Shown: one piece after another, positions 34,102-43,947 of the stretch | How the letters are laid out: each line of letters starts with the position of its first letter | How positions within the stretch are numbered: position 1 is the stretch's first letter | Assembly (NCBI GenBank): GCA_963556695.1 | Contig: CAUWAG010000007.1 | Location: 3,348,001 to 3,412,000, forward strand | Length of the DNA stretch: 64,000 nucleotides | Reading direction: 5' to 3' | From: Anthostomella pinea | Taxonomy: Eukaryota > Ascomycota > Sordariomycetes > Xylariales > Xylariaceae | Notes under the pieces: generated by a model | What the model was told of the DNA's origin: nothing | The model's database searches: none | What the model saw: only the letters and a program-made list of their open reading frames with translations | Program-made: the position numbers and the translations under genes

Positions 34102-34469
34102 GGCTGGAGTAAGACACAACTATACCGAAGGGAGGACATCACTCCTTGACGATTCACCCAGAAGTTGACAAGGAGCCCCGCAGCGGCGGCGAGCTGCGAG
34201 CTGCGAGCTGAGAAGTAATGTAACATCACGTGCTTGGACTCCTCTTGACTGGCAGGCGCATGACGGTTATGCACGAAGATGGCGACGCGCTTACCCGAGA
34301 TACTCATCAGCTGCGGGGGCAATACCGTAACTTATACCTTGATCCTCATGTTGTAGAAGACGATACTCTCCTTTTACTCCTGATGACTACTCTGAACAAC
34401 CATGCTCTGATCCTCTTCTCTTCTACCACCTTTGAATACGACACTCGATGGGCAACGGCCAATTGATTA
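34102..34469. promoter_or_regulatory. Short bidirectional intergenic region
   Basis: Only 368 bp separate the divergent start codons of the DUF7580-type and C2H2 genes, so promoter elements are likely shared or interleaved. A perfect heptamer tandem, three copies of GAGCTGC/A, lies at about 34189-34209. Confidence 0.5.
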
Positions 34470-36713
34470 GTGGCACAATGGTGGTGCCAGGTCAAGCTGC
34501 GTCTGAACCTCCCCATATCGCAACAACTGGCCACTCGCAGTATTGCACTTCTCAAGGGCATTGTTGTTTTACTCGACGACAACGCAACACAGTGCTCAGC
34601 AGCCTCATCTCACTTAGCACGACTGAAGTTATGGGTGGGAGGCATGGGTGCACATCGACAATCGGGTGGCCGATCGCTCGAACACCGTCTCCGAGATGCA
34701 TCCTATATTCGCAATCATATCATTTCTCTACTTCGGCAGCTTTGTGATTCAGTCGAGGAGGGTGAGCAATTTCAATGTCAAACCTTGGGCGGCCAAGTCG
34801 TACTGGACTGTTTTAGCTGTTGCATCAGTGACAGGGGTCGACGCCCAGCCTGAAGATACCCAGGATTCGATCGACGATGAGCTAGCACAGTACCTGCTAG
34901 ACGACGACACTCCTCAGAAGTCTGACGTCGATGTAGCACTTGCCGACGTTGGTCATGTGCTAGACTGTCTCCTGAGACTGTCCGTGACAATCAGCAATCC
35001 AGCACCTCATGACCAGTTCCAGTCTAGGGCAGGCTGGGAAACCCTGAACTACTTTGAGGAATATGACGTCCGGCATGTGCAGGAGAAGTTCACCAAAGTC
35101 GATAGCAGTCTTGCCGAGAGGCTTGGCAAAGCTATAACGTTTCGCCGCCAGTACTTCCGATATCGCCAGGAGCATCACGACAGGCTTGCTGAGGGGCTCA
35201 ACGCCGATGATTCCACGGCTGATCCCGAGAGAGAACGGACCGAGGGAGAACGGACAACAATTGCATCCTCACTACCGGAACACCTGAAGGACCGCCATAG
35301 CAGTGGCACCTCGGACGAACTCAAGATTTGGGATGCAGATGACCGATCAGAAGTCTCTAGAACTTCCTATACCCCGTCAAACCACAATCCAGATCAGCTG
35401 AAGGTTCCACCAATACCCAAGGGATACACAGATGGGCCTTTTATGTGCCCCTTGTGTTTCTTTATGGTGGAGACCAACTCGAAAAACGAGTGGAAGTCAG
35501 TGTTTCTCGCCATACACCCTTGCCACACACCACTGACATCATCTACAGAAAACATGTTTTCCGCGATCTCAGACCATACATGTGCCTCTCCAGATCATGT
35601 TTGACACAAGATCATCAGTATTCGCGTCGCTCTGAGTGGGCAGAGCACATGAGGTATAAGCATTGGAAATCATGGCACTGCTCCTTGGGTTGCGGTGAAG
35701 ACTTTGACAGCCCCGGCACCTTTCGACGCCATATAGCGACAACACACTCAGGAGACATTAAATACAGCATGCATGAGTCCCTAGAGCAGCTGAGTGGACG
35801 ACCTGACCCGAGTAAGGCGATGGGACACTGCCCATTGTGTGCCGATGTTCAGATCAAATCCGCTCAAGGATACTATTCTCACGTTGGCGACCACCTCGAA
35901 CATCTTTCTCTCTTTGCACTCCCCCATTTCGAACCAGAGGAAGGGCACGAAGAGGACAGTGACTCGGAAGCCGAGCTTAAGGCTGAAATCGAAGCACGTA
36001 GGGAGCCTGAAGAAGAGAAGGAGAAGGCAGAGGTAGCCACTGCGGCAGAAGCTCATACCGGGAAAAGCCTCGTGGCATTGAAGCTTGAAGAGATGTCCAG
36101 GAGTTCGCGGATGGGTTCCGCGACAGGCGATCAGAAGCATGAGGAGGATGCAGTCAAGAGGGAGCCCGAAGAAGAAAAGGAGAGGGAACAGGTGGCCACC
36201 GCGGCAGAAGATAATACCGAGAAAGAGGATGAGGCACACAAGAAGCAGCTCCTAGAGGAAGTCAAGCTCAAGGTCGAAATTGAAGCACGCAAGAAGCTTG
36301 AAGACGAAACGATAAGGACGGACGCGGACCCAGCAACATATGATCAAAAGAAGGATGAGGAGAAGAGTGCACTCAAGAAGCGGTTCCTAGAGGAAGCCAA
36401 GCACAAGGTCGAAATTGAAGCACGCAAGAAGCTTGAAGACGAAAAGATCAAGAAGGCGGATGCAACCACCCAGACGTATGTTTCGCAGCTCCAGAACATA
36501 GAGAGCCAAATCAGGCAAACGCATCCAGACGCCCCGCAGAACACGGTTCGCGAAATTGCTAGAAATTTGTTGCAGAGCGCGCAAAACCAGCATAACACGC
36601 TGACACAGTCGGCCATGAATGCTGCCGCTGGAGGTCCCGGGCAAGCGGCTGGTGCCAACGACCCCATCAGTATGCCCATGACAGACGATCAGAAAAAGAA
36701 GAAGAAGGAGTAG
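34470..36713 (+). CDS. C2H2 zinc-finger protein with long charged coiled coil, three exons
   Basis: Exons 34470-34761, 34835-35495 and 35549-36713; introns of 73 bp (GTGAGC...GACAG) and 53 bp (GTCAGT...CTACAG). The second join gives NEWKKHVFRDLRPYMC. The product has 705 residues. The N-terminal module (LKLWVGGMGAHRQSGGRSLE, HRLRDASYIRNHIISLL) is the helical domain seen in many fungal C2H2 proteins. Four C2H2-like fingers follow: MCPLCFF, a CLSRSC...H...H finger, WHCSLGCGEDF...H....H and GHCPLCADVQ, closing with HLEHLSLFALPHF, a hallmark of this group. The C-terminal 270 residues are a Lys/Glu-rich coiled coil with internal duplications, ending KKKKKE. The next codon is TAG, but the frame stays open beyond. 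Probably nuclear; DNA binding is inferred only. Confidence 0.78.
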
Positions 36714-36722
36714 AAGGATCTC

Positions 36723-37727
36723 ATGGAGGGCCACATTGAGGATAGGGCTCTAGACGTTGCCGAGCTCAGGGCCGAACTTGAAGCAACTCGGGAGCCTCGA
36801 GCCGAGAGGGAGAAGAGGGTCCCTGATTATCCTACTCGGGGCCGTGCTGGTTGCGATACTCCCAGTATCACAGGACGCCTCATTGACAGCAGTCGTGAAC
36901 CTGAGCAGAACGTGGAGGACATCGCAAAGGACCACCGAAGTCAACTCAATACTGCCGATCAAGATGCAAGGATCAGTATAGCCTCTATGGGAACGATCGA
37001 TCGGAATATCGAACGTGGAAATCAACAAGCCCAGCCCTCAGGGGGTGATGATATCCGCACCAAGAACGACCTGGTTCAGATCGATCAAATTCTTGAGCAG
37101 GTGCAGAGCACCGTCTACGAGAAGTCTAACACCGCGGCGGACTACATGCCTCTCAGATTCCGTCACAGCCATGAAGCCGATCTCGAAGTCTCACTGTCAT
37201 CGGAACATCCCCATGAAGAATACCAGCGGGGGAACGAACGAGCGAAACATGAAAATGAAGAACAGGGCTATATTTCTGGGGCGGAAGAAAAAATCCATCT
37301 GCAGGGGCCCTGTGCCCGTGCCTATGGATGAGCCTAGTACCATGCCTCGGTACAGCACTAGGAGAAAAACAGCAGAAGATTCGGGGTATGACAGGTCCAG
37401 CAATGACTCGGGGTATGGCGGATCCAGCTCCGGTGCGAATATATATTACACCGCTACTGGCCCCCCATCACCCGCTGTTTACCAAGACACATTTCGATCT
37501 TCCAAAAAACGTAAGTTTTGAACTTCCCTCAACATTCTGGCTATAAGCAATCTACTGACCTAAGCTCCGCAGGCGATTACCAGGGTGACTCTCACTTTAG
37601 GACTGGTCGAGACAGAGAGGTCGCTGTCCACAACCATTACAGTGCCGGTTCTGATGAGACAGGCGCTCACCCTCCGTACAGAAACTCAACATCGACCAAG
37701 AAAGACTCAAAGAGATACTACCGCTAA
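36723..37727 (+). pseudogene. In-frame continuation of the C2H2 gene or separate broken gene
   Basis: Immediately after the TAG at 36711-36713 the same frame continues with KDLMEGHIEDRALDVAELRA and ELEATREPRAEREKRV, the same motif type as the coiled coil upstream (EIEARREPEEEKEK). It runs to a stop at 37331. Near 37300 the plausible frame changes by one: PVPVPMDEPSTMPRYSTRRK, then DSGYDRSSNDSGYGGSSSG and YQDTFRSSKKR. A clean intron (GTAAGT...CTGAC...CGCAG, about 37512-37572) then leads to DYQGDSHFRTGRDREVAVHN and a stop at 37727. The pattern suggests that one longer gene was split by a nonsense mutation and a one-base shift. A separate downstream gene cannot be excluded. Confidence 0.45.
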
Positions 37728-37923
37728 AATGGCCTGTTGTGATGAGATAGACACTCACATTATGTTTGTTCGAAACAAAGAGGTTGCTGTCCACAACCGG
37801 TACAGTGCCGGTTCTGATAGGAGAGGGCCCAGATACCTACGAACACCGAAGTCTACGCATACTGATCCACGTAGGTTCGGAAGGCGCTCAACCCCAGGCA
37901 AATCATTGCACGAGCAAATATAG
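37728..37923 (+). repeat. Diverged duplicate of the preceding exon end
   Basis: The stretch from about 37778 reads NKEVAVHNRYSAGSDRRGPR, paralogous to DREVAVHNHYSAGSDETGAH at about 37614. At DNA level gaggt(c/t)gctgtccacaacc and tacagtgccggttctgat are shared at about 160-bp spacing. It is in a different frame from the first copy and ends at 37923. Confidence 0.6.
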
Positions 37924-38326
37924 CCATGGCGTTATCCGCATCTAGGCATATTGCTCTCAGCCGAACCAGAAGAACTCGGTGCAGACAGCAGCAATAATGG
38001 AATCGATATGTATCATCCAGAAAATGAAAGGTATATATAAAGGGGATGTTGTCTCGCATCCTATGTCGGTAATGCCTCCGGCTTCGTGGTGGCTTGTAGT
38101 GTACATGTATTGTAGTGGTACAAGAGGTAGCGTTGGGTCTATCGCGTCTCCCTCATAAATCCAAGTCCTAAAAACGCCAGGCCAGGCTGCAGTCGAGTGA
38201 AGATGATATCCCGGCGTTTCCCCCTCAAACATATAAACGCCCCTTTCCTCCTATTGACACACTCGTCATGGTCGTGGTCGTGTCGTCGGTTGGCAGACCA
38301 GCCTGACCCCTTTAGAGCTGCCCTGA
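37924..38326. other. Intergenic, no gene recognised
   Basis: Lies between the 3' ends of converging transcription units. Nothing recognisable. Confidence 0.4.
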
Positions 38327-38825
38327 CTACCGGTCCTTGTACACCTTTGGCTTCCAGCCCTCTTTGATCTCGGCCTCCTGCGCCGCCTTCTCCATAACGG
38401 GTTTAATCTCCGCTTCTATCCGTTCGCGCGCCCTCAGCACCTTGCTCTGCAGGTAGAAACTACCTCCCTTCTGCGGATCATTGACATCGAAGAGCTTCTT
38501 GAACCGGCCCATCACGTCCTCCATGTTTGCCTGACCGCCCTGTGGCGGCTTGACGTTCAGGATCTTGCAGGCTTCGTCCAGGGTCATGCCGCTCGAGAGG
38601 CTGGCTCGCGCAGACGGTCCGTTGGGGTTCTTGGCTTGGGCGCGCGCGTAGTTGGACGAGGCCTGGGCTTGCTTGTAGGCTTCGGTGAAGGCGCGTCCGA
38701 GGACACGGCTGCCGACGAGGACGATCTGGGTTACGATGCGGTGCGCCTTGTGGCGAAGTCAGTCCTATGCTCCACTACGGCTTGGGAGGACGCGCCCGTG
38801 GTTGAGGCGGAGATAAACTCACCAT
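38327..38825 (-). CDS. PAM16: Mitochondrial import motor subunit Tim16/Pam16, two exons
   Basis: Pam16 is the degenerate J-like partner of Pam18 in the presequence translocase motor; it tethers and restrains Pam18 at the matrix face of the inner membrane. The first coding exon is only the ATG (38825-38823), followed by a 76-bp intron (GTGAGT...CTGAC...ACAAG, 38822-38747) and exon 2 (38746-38327), giving 140 residues. The N-terminus AHRIVTQIVLVGSRVLGRAF is the conserved hydrophobic, basic segment; YKQAQASSNYARAQAKN follows. The J-like domain (MTLDEACKILNVKPPQGG, VMGRFKKLFDVNDPQKGGSF, YLQSKVLRARERIE) lacks the HPD motif, as expected. Length is normal. Divergent from YIP1. Confidence 0.95.
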
Positions 38826-39443
38826 ATTTGCGGTCAGGGAAACGCCAGATACCGCCGTGTGCTTCCGTAAGACACTGGTGCTTGGGGGAACCGAGCGAGA
38901 TGGGAAAGGTGGTTGAAGCCGCTGACTTGTTGAGGCGAGGAATACCGTCGCGGCTAAAAATTGTCTCGAACGAATTGCTCCGTATCGATTAGCAGTGGAA
39001 GTTGCAGGGACCACGTCGGGGAGAGGAAGGCGGCCAGACCGTCGGCAACCTCCGGAGACCCCGAGCCACACCACCTGCAGGATTCGGGCACCAGCCTCTG
39101 TGGCTGGTGTACTGCATCGGCTCCAGGGCTGTCAATGCACGGTTTAAGCTTCCAACACGCGCCACAATTCGGTGAAGACAGATTCATGATCTTTCCATTT
39201 GAATCATCATCATCTCGACCAGCACACCTCCCAGACGCCTAGATCCCCGCCCGCGACCCACGATCACATCTTCCGACGCTTCGCTACTTGATCCGCCTCC
39301 GAAAAGTTTGAATCCTCCTCTGCATCCACGATCGATTCTCCCGAAGAACTTCGTCGACGTCCGTTCTCTAGCTCCGTCACCATCGGCCTCGCCCTTGTTT
39401 ACCTGAGCCGAAGAGCTAGCTTGTGACACCTGGGCAACACAAT
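38826..39443. promoter_or_regulatory. Shared upstream region of PAM16 and YIP1
   Basis: 618 bp between divergent start codons. Must carry both promoters and leaders; no individual element identified. Confidence 0.5.
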
Positions 39444-40445
39444 ATGGCACAATACTACGGCACACCCCCGCAGAACCAGTTCGGAGGTGGTGCTTCGTCT
39501 GCGCAAAACCTGCAGTTCTACCCGTCTTCATATTCTCCAGGTGTGCCCCCTCAAGGAGCACCCGCGCAATCCTATGGGTACGGCGCACCACCCCCTGGAC
39601 CTGCCGGCTATGGAGGCTTTGGCGGGGCTTCCGGCGTGAGTGGCAGGATGGGAGAGCAAGGTGGACTACGGACAGGCTGGCTGGCAGCCTTTTCTACAGA
39701 AGGTTACGACGGTGAACCGCCGTTACTGGAAGAGCTTGGCGTCAACTTTGGCCACATTCAAATGAAGGTAGGTTAAGACGGACGGTTCTTGGCTTTAGAG
39801 AGGCTGATACTGACATTGCCCCAGACTTTGGCAGTCCTAAACCCATTCGCCCGTATCGATCAACATATAATGGACGACTCCGACCTCGCGGGCCCCATTC
39901 TATTCTTTCTCTTGTTCGGTACCTTTTTGCTTCTCAGCGGCAAAGTACACTTCGGATACATCTACGGGCTGGCACTGATGGGATCGATTGCGTTACATAC
40001 CATCCTGTCCCTCATGTCGTCTGACGGTTCGAGCTCGCCAACACCTTCACACCCCGCGCATATGCCGGCCTACCCTTCAGGTCCAGGGTACCCCGCCGAT
40101 CCAAGCGCAGGCGGCAACGATGACCCCAAGGACCAACTGAGCAGCACCTTGACCTTCGTAAGGAGCGCAAGTGTTCTGGGATACTGTTTGTTACCGCTAG
40201 TTCTGATCAGTTTGGTTGGCATCGTTATGCCCATGGATGGACCGCTTGGATATGTGCTCACGAGTGCTGCGATCATGTGGTGTACAACAAGTGCGAGTGG
40301 CATGTTCTGCGCGGTAGGAAGGATGCGGCAGATGAGAATGCTTGTGGCATACCCACTGATGCTGTTCTACGTCGGTTTCGGGATCATGAGCATTTTCAGC
40401 AGCCGAGGATCGGGTACCCTGGCGAAAGTAGCCGAAATGCCTTGA
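39444..40445 (+). CDS. YIP1: Rab-associated membrane protein Yip1, two exons
   Basis: Yip1 is a multispanning ER/Golgi protein that binds Ypt/Rab GTPases and takes part in COPII vesicle formation. Exon 1 is 39444-39767, the 57-bp intron is GTAGGT...CTGAC...CCCAG, and exon 2 is 39825-40445, giving 314 residues. The cytosolic N-terminus is Gly/Pro/Tyr/Gln-rich (MAQYYGTPPQNQFGGG). The conserved core starts PPLLEELGVNFGHIQMK and continues across the intron as TLAVLNPFARIDQHIMDDSDLAGP. Five hydrophobic segments follow, including ILFFLLFGTFLLLSGKVHFG, VLGYCLLPLVLISLVGI and MLVAYPLMLFYVGFGIMSIF. A fungal-specific Pro/Ser loop (about 188-215) sits between the second and third segments. The upstream in-frame Met at 39423 is less likely. 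Confidence 0.93.
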
Positions 40446-41960
40446 GCGGTGGCCGTCAAGGGGAGATGAAACAGGAAACCTACCGAACTGTGGAAGTCAG
40501 GATGACTCAGCAGTTGATGAGTGTGCGATAAGGGGTAATCCGCTTCCGCGTTGGCTAGGTTAAGCATATCATCGTTAAGGGGTACGATTATTTTGCCGGA
40601 AAAGGTGGGCCAAAAGCGGCAGCATAGGAGGAGCGCATCGTTCAGGCATGGTGTTGAGTACCTTAGTTGACATAATCTAACATCAGGTGACACATGATCG
40701 CAGGCTGCAGAGCCAGTGTCTTCAACAAGACGTCCTCGTCGCTCAATCATGTGGCTTGTCAAAAAATGAAATCCCCGCGGCCATTGGACGGCCAGGACTC
40801 CCGAAACGATAGAGGCAGACCCATCAGTCGTGTTTCTCACAGGCAACGCTCCGCAACCGCACCCATTACCGCATTTACACCGAGGACGCCATGGCCGCCG
40901 CGGCCGCCGCCGCATGCGCCGTTACCCAAGACGGCATGTCGCTGCGCCGGTCCTCTCATATACTCGTATCGCATTGCGGGCAAACGATGAAGCAAACATG
41001 ATGCACAAGCTGCTTCCCACAGCCAGCAGCCGAGCTCGGATGCCGGCCGTTTTACTGTGCAGTCGGGAAGTACAGTCGGGAAGTCATTGGGGACCTATGG
41101 ATTGGCAATTTGTGAATCCCAAGGCTTGGCTGATGCAGATTGGGTGGAAGCATCAATGGCATGCATGCAACACCTGCATGGCGATAATGCGGGCACAAGA
41201 GGCTCTTGCCGAGAGGCACTGCCGTCTTGATAACATCCTCTTCATATACCGAGGGGTCACGCTGTCGTGAAAGCCACCAACGTGACAGTTCGGTTCAGTT
41301 CACACCCATATGGATTTGAGAGTGGGCTTCTATCAGTAGGGCTGTCCATAGAGTTGTCGAGGTTTGTCATGCAGTGCAACGGCAAAAAGGGCCGTTGAAT
41401 CGCGGGGGCTGTGATCGATCCGGGATCAAAGATCCAGTCAACCCCAGCTTGCATCAGGAGTCAGGTGCGATGATTCTTATTCGTGAATTCGGTGTTGATG
41501 GTCGAATTGACAAATACGTTCCTTGCCATGGGGTATGCCCTGGTGAGAAAGATCCCCGCGGTTGCCCCAAACCCCAGCTCTTCCCCAGCGCCCGTCTTCC
41601 CCATATTCCTCATCATCACCCCAACTTTCTGGGACACCCTGTTTTCGAAGCTTGGCGTGCCAACCGCCCAGAGTCCTTGACGATCCATCGCGCGGTTGGG
41701 CACAGATTGGAGCAATTTCCGGGTGACCATCCATCCCGGTGACCATCCACGCGGCAGAGCAGCTTACTAGTTGTGTGACATTGGTTTTTGTCAAGGTAGG
41801 TAGAGTCACAATGGGAGGGGCCTTGACCATTCATAAATTATCTGACCCCCTGGCTGTCAATGGTCGTTTTGAGTTCTTCCTTTTCTACATATATCTTTCT
41901 GGACACCAGTCCCGCTACAAAAACCCTCTGCCTCTGTCCATCGAGTAGAAGGATTCCACC
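40446..41960. other. Intergenic, no gene recognised
   Basis: 1.5 kb with only short, unsupported frames. The right end is the promoter of the MFS gene; a TATA-like stretch (acatatatc) lies about 75 bp before its ATG. Confidence 0.4.
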
Positions 41961-43643
41961 ATGTCGGACCCTGCTGCCCTTGACAGCGATACGAGCGCGG
42001 GGGCGCATGGAGAGGCACTGGAGACCACGGCGTCACCCGGTGTTCAGAAGCATGGCGACAAGAATCTTCATGGGGCTGCGGAAAAAGGGTTTGTGGCAAC
42101 AGACAAGTGAGTCTACATGTCTCAGCCAAGGTTTATGGGGCAGTATACTGATGCGCGAAACAGCCGAGGCGTATCTCTCATCCAGTTCGACCCGGAAGCG
42201 GAGAGGAAGTTGCGGAACAAACTCGACTACATGGTCGTTCCCACCGTGTCGATACTGTATCTGTTCTGCTTCATCGATCGCGCAAACGTCGGTATGTCAT
42301 CCTCACTGCCTTCTCTCCATGTCCCACGGATCTTGTTGACTTGAGTACTAGGTAACGCTAGACTGGCTGGACTGGAAAAGGACCTCGGCATGGAGGGAAA
42401 CGACTACAACAAGCTCCTATCCATCTTCTACATCAGCTACATCCTCTTCGAGATCCCGTCGAACCTCTGCTGCAAATGTTTGGGCCCCGGCTGGTTCATC
42501 CCCACCATCTCCCTCGGCTTCGGAATCGCTTCGCTAGGGACAGCTTTCGTGCATGACCTACCTTCGGCTTGCGGTGTTCGTTTCGTCTTGGGCATATTTG
42601 AGGCCGGAATGTTGCCAGGAATTAGCTATTACCTGTCACGCTGGTATCGAAGGTCCGAGTTGGCCTTTCGGCTGTCTCTGTTCATCGTCATGGCGCCGCT
42701 AGCTGGGGCTTTCGGCGGTCTCCTTGCCTCGGGTATCCTCACACTTGATCACTTCGGCAGCCTGCATTCCTGGCGCATGATATTTGGCATCGAGGGCATC
42801 ATCACGATTGGCATTTCGCTGTTCGCATTCGCCACGCTGACTGACCGCCCAGAAACAGCACGGTGGCTTACCCAGGAGGAGAAGGACCTGGCCATCGCGC
42901 GCGTCAAGTCGGAGCGCGTTGGGCAAACATTGGTGCTCGACGTCATGAACCGCAAGAAGCTGTGGCTCGGCTTCTGCAACCCCATGATCCAGGCGACAGC
43001 CTTCATATTCCTGCTGAACAACATCACGGTGCAGGGTCTCGCGTTCTTCGCGCCTACTATTGTCAGCAGCATCTACCCGACAGCAAGCACGATCAGAAAG
43101 CAGCTGTACACCGTGCCACCCTACGCCGTCGGCGCCGTCTTCGAGGTTCTGTTCCCGCTGATGAGCTGGCGCTTCGACCGCCGGCAGATCTTCCTCATCG
43201 CCACGGCGCCCCTGACCATGCTCGGCTACATCCTGTTCCTCGCGAGCGACGAGCCGAGGGTGCGGTACGCGGCCACATTCTTCACGGCCATCAACTGCTT
43301 CGCCGTGGGCTCGCTGTCCAACGCGCAGGCCTCGGCGCAGGTCGTCAGCGACACGGCCCGCAGCATGGGTATCGCCACGAACATCATGTACGGCAACATC
43401 GGCGGGCTCATCGCCACCTGGTCGTACCTCTCGTGGGACGGGCCCGATTATCCGATCGGTAACGGCCTGAACCTGGCGGCTTCGAGTCTCATCTTGATAC
43501 TGGCTACGGCAGGCTTGTTATGGATGAAGTGGGATAACAAGAGGAGGGACAAACTCGATGTGGACGAGAAGCTGCGGGGCTTGACGCCGGAGCAGGTTGG
43601 GAGCCTGGAGTGGAAGCATCCCGGTTGGCGATGGAAGCCCTAA
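41961..43643 (+). CDS. MFS transporter, anion:cation symporter (Dal5-like) family, three exons
   Basis: Exons 41961-42106, 42164-42291 and 42352-43643; introns of 57 bp (GTGAGT...CAG) and 60 bp (GTATGT...TAG). Joins read TDNRGVSLIQFD and RANVGNARLAGLEKDLGM, giving 521 residues. The LDYMVVPTVSILYLFCFIDR and ANVGNAR segment at the first membrane helix is the hallmark of the fungal allantoate/nicotinate-type symporters. GMLPGISYYLSRWYRRSEL and RMIFGIEGIITI mark the N-terminal half; about 12 helices are visible. These plasma-membrane proteins import organic anions such as vitamins, allantoate or aromatic acids; the substrate here is not predictable. It lies tail-to-tail with the P450 gene, 304 bp apart. 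Confidence 0.9.
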
Positions 43644-43947
43644 TGCCTCTCTCTGGATGAGTGAAAGGTATTGCCTTTAAGTTTACAAGAAAGCTGCGGG
43701 ACTGATGCGTGGTTTTAGCGACGAGCGTTTATTAAGAACCAACTGCTTGCAAGTGTTGCGATTCGATGATGTGTAATATTACATTTCCAAATGAGATGGG
43801 GAGGTACCTAGGTATCTATGGTCCCTGATCTACATCTTCGTCTCGTCCATCTATTCATTCCCAAAACCATCCCAAGAGCTCCCGGGGCCATCCATCCAAG
43901 CCGCGCAAGTCCAACGTCACTCCAACGTTACTCCAACACCACTCACT

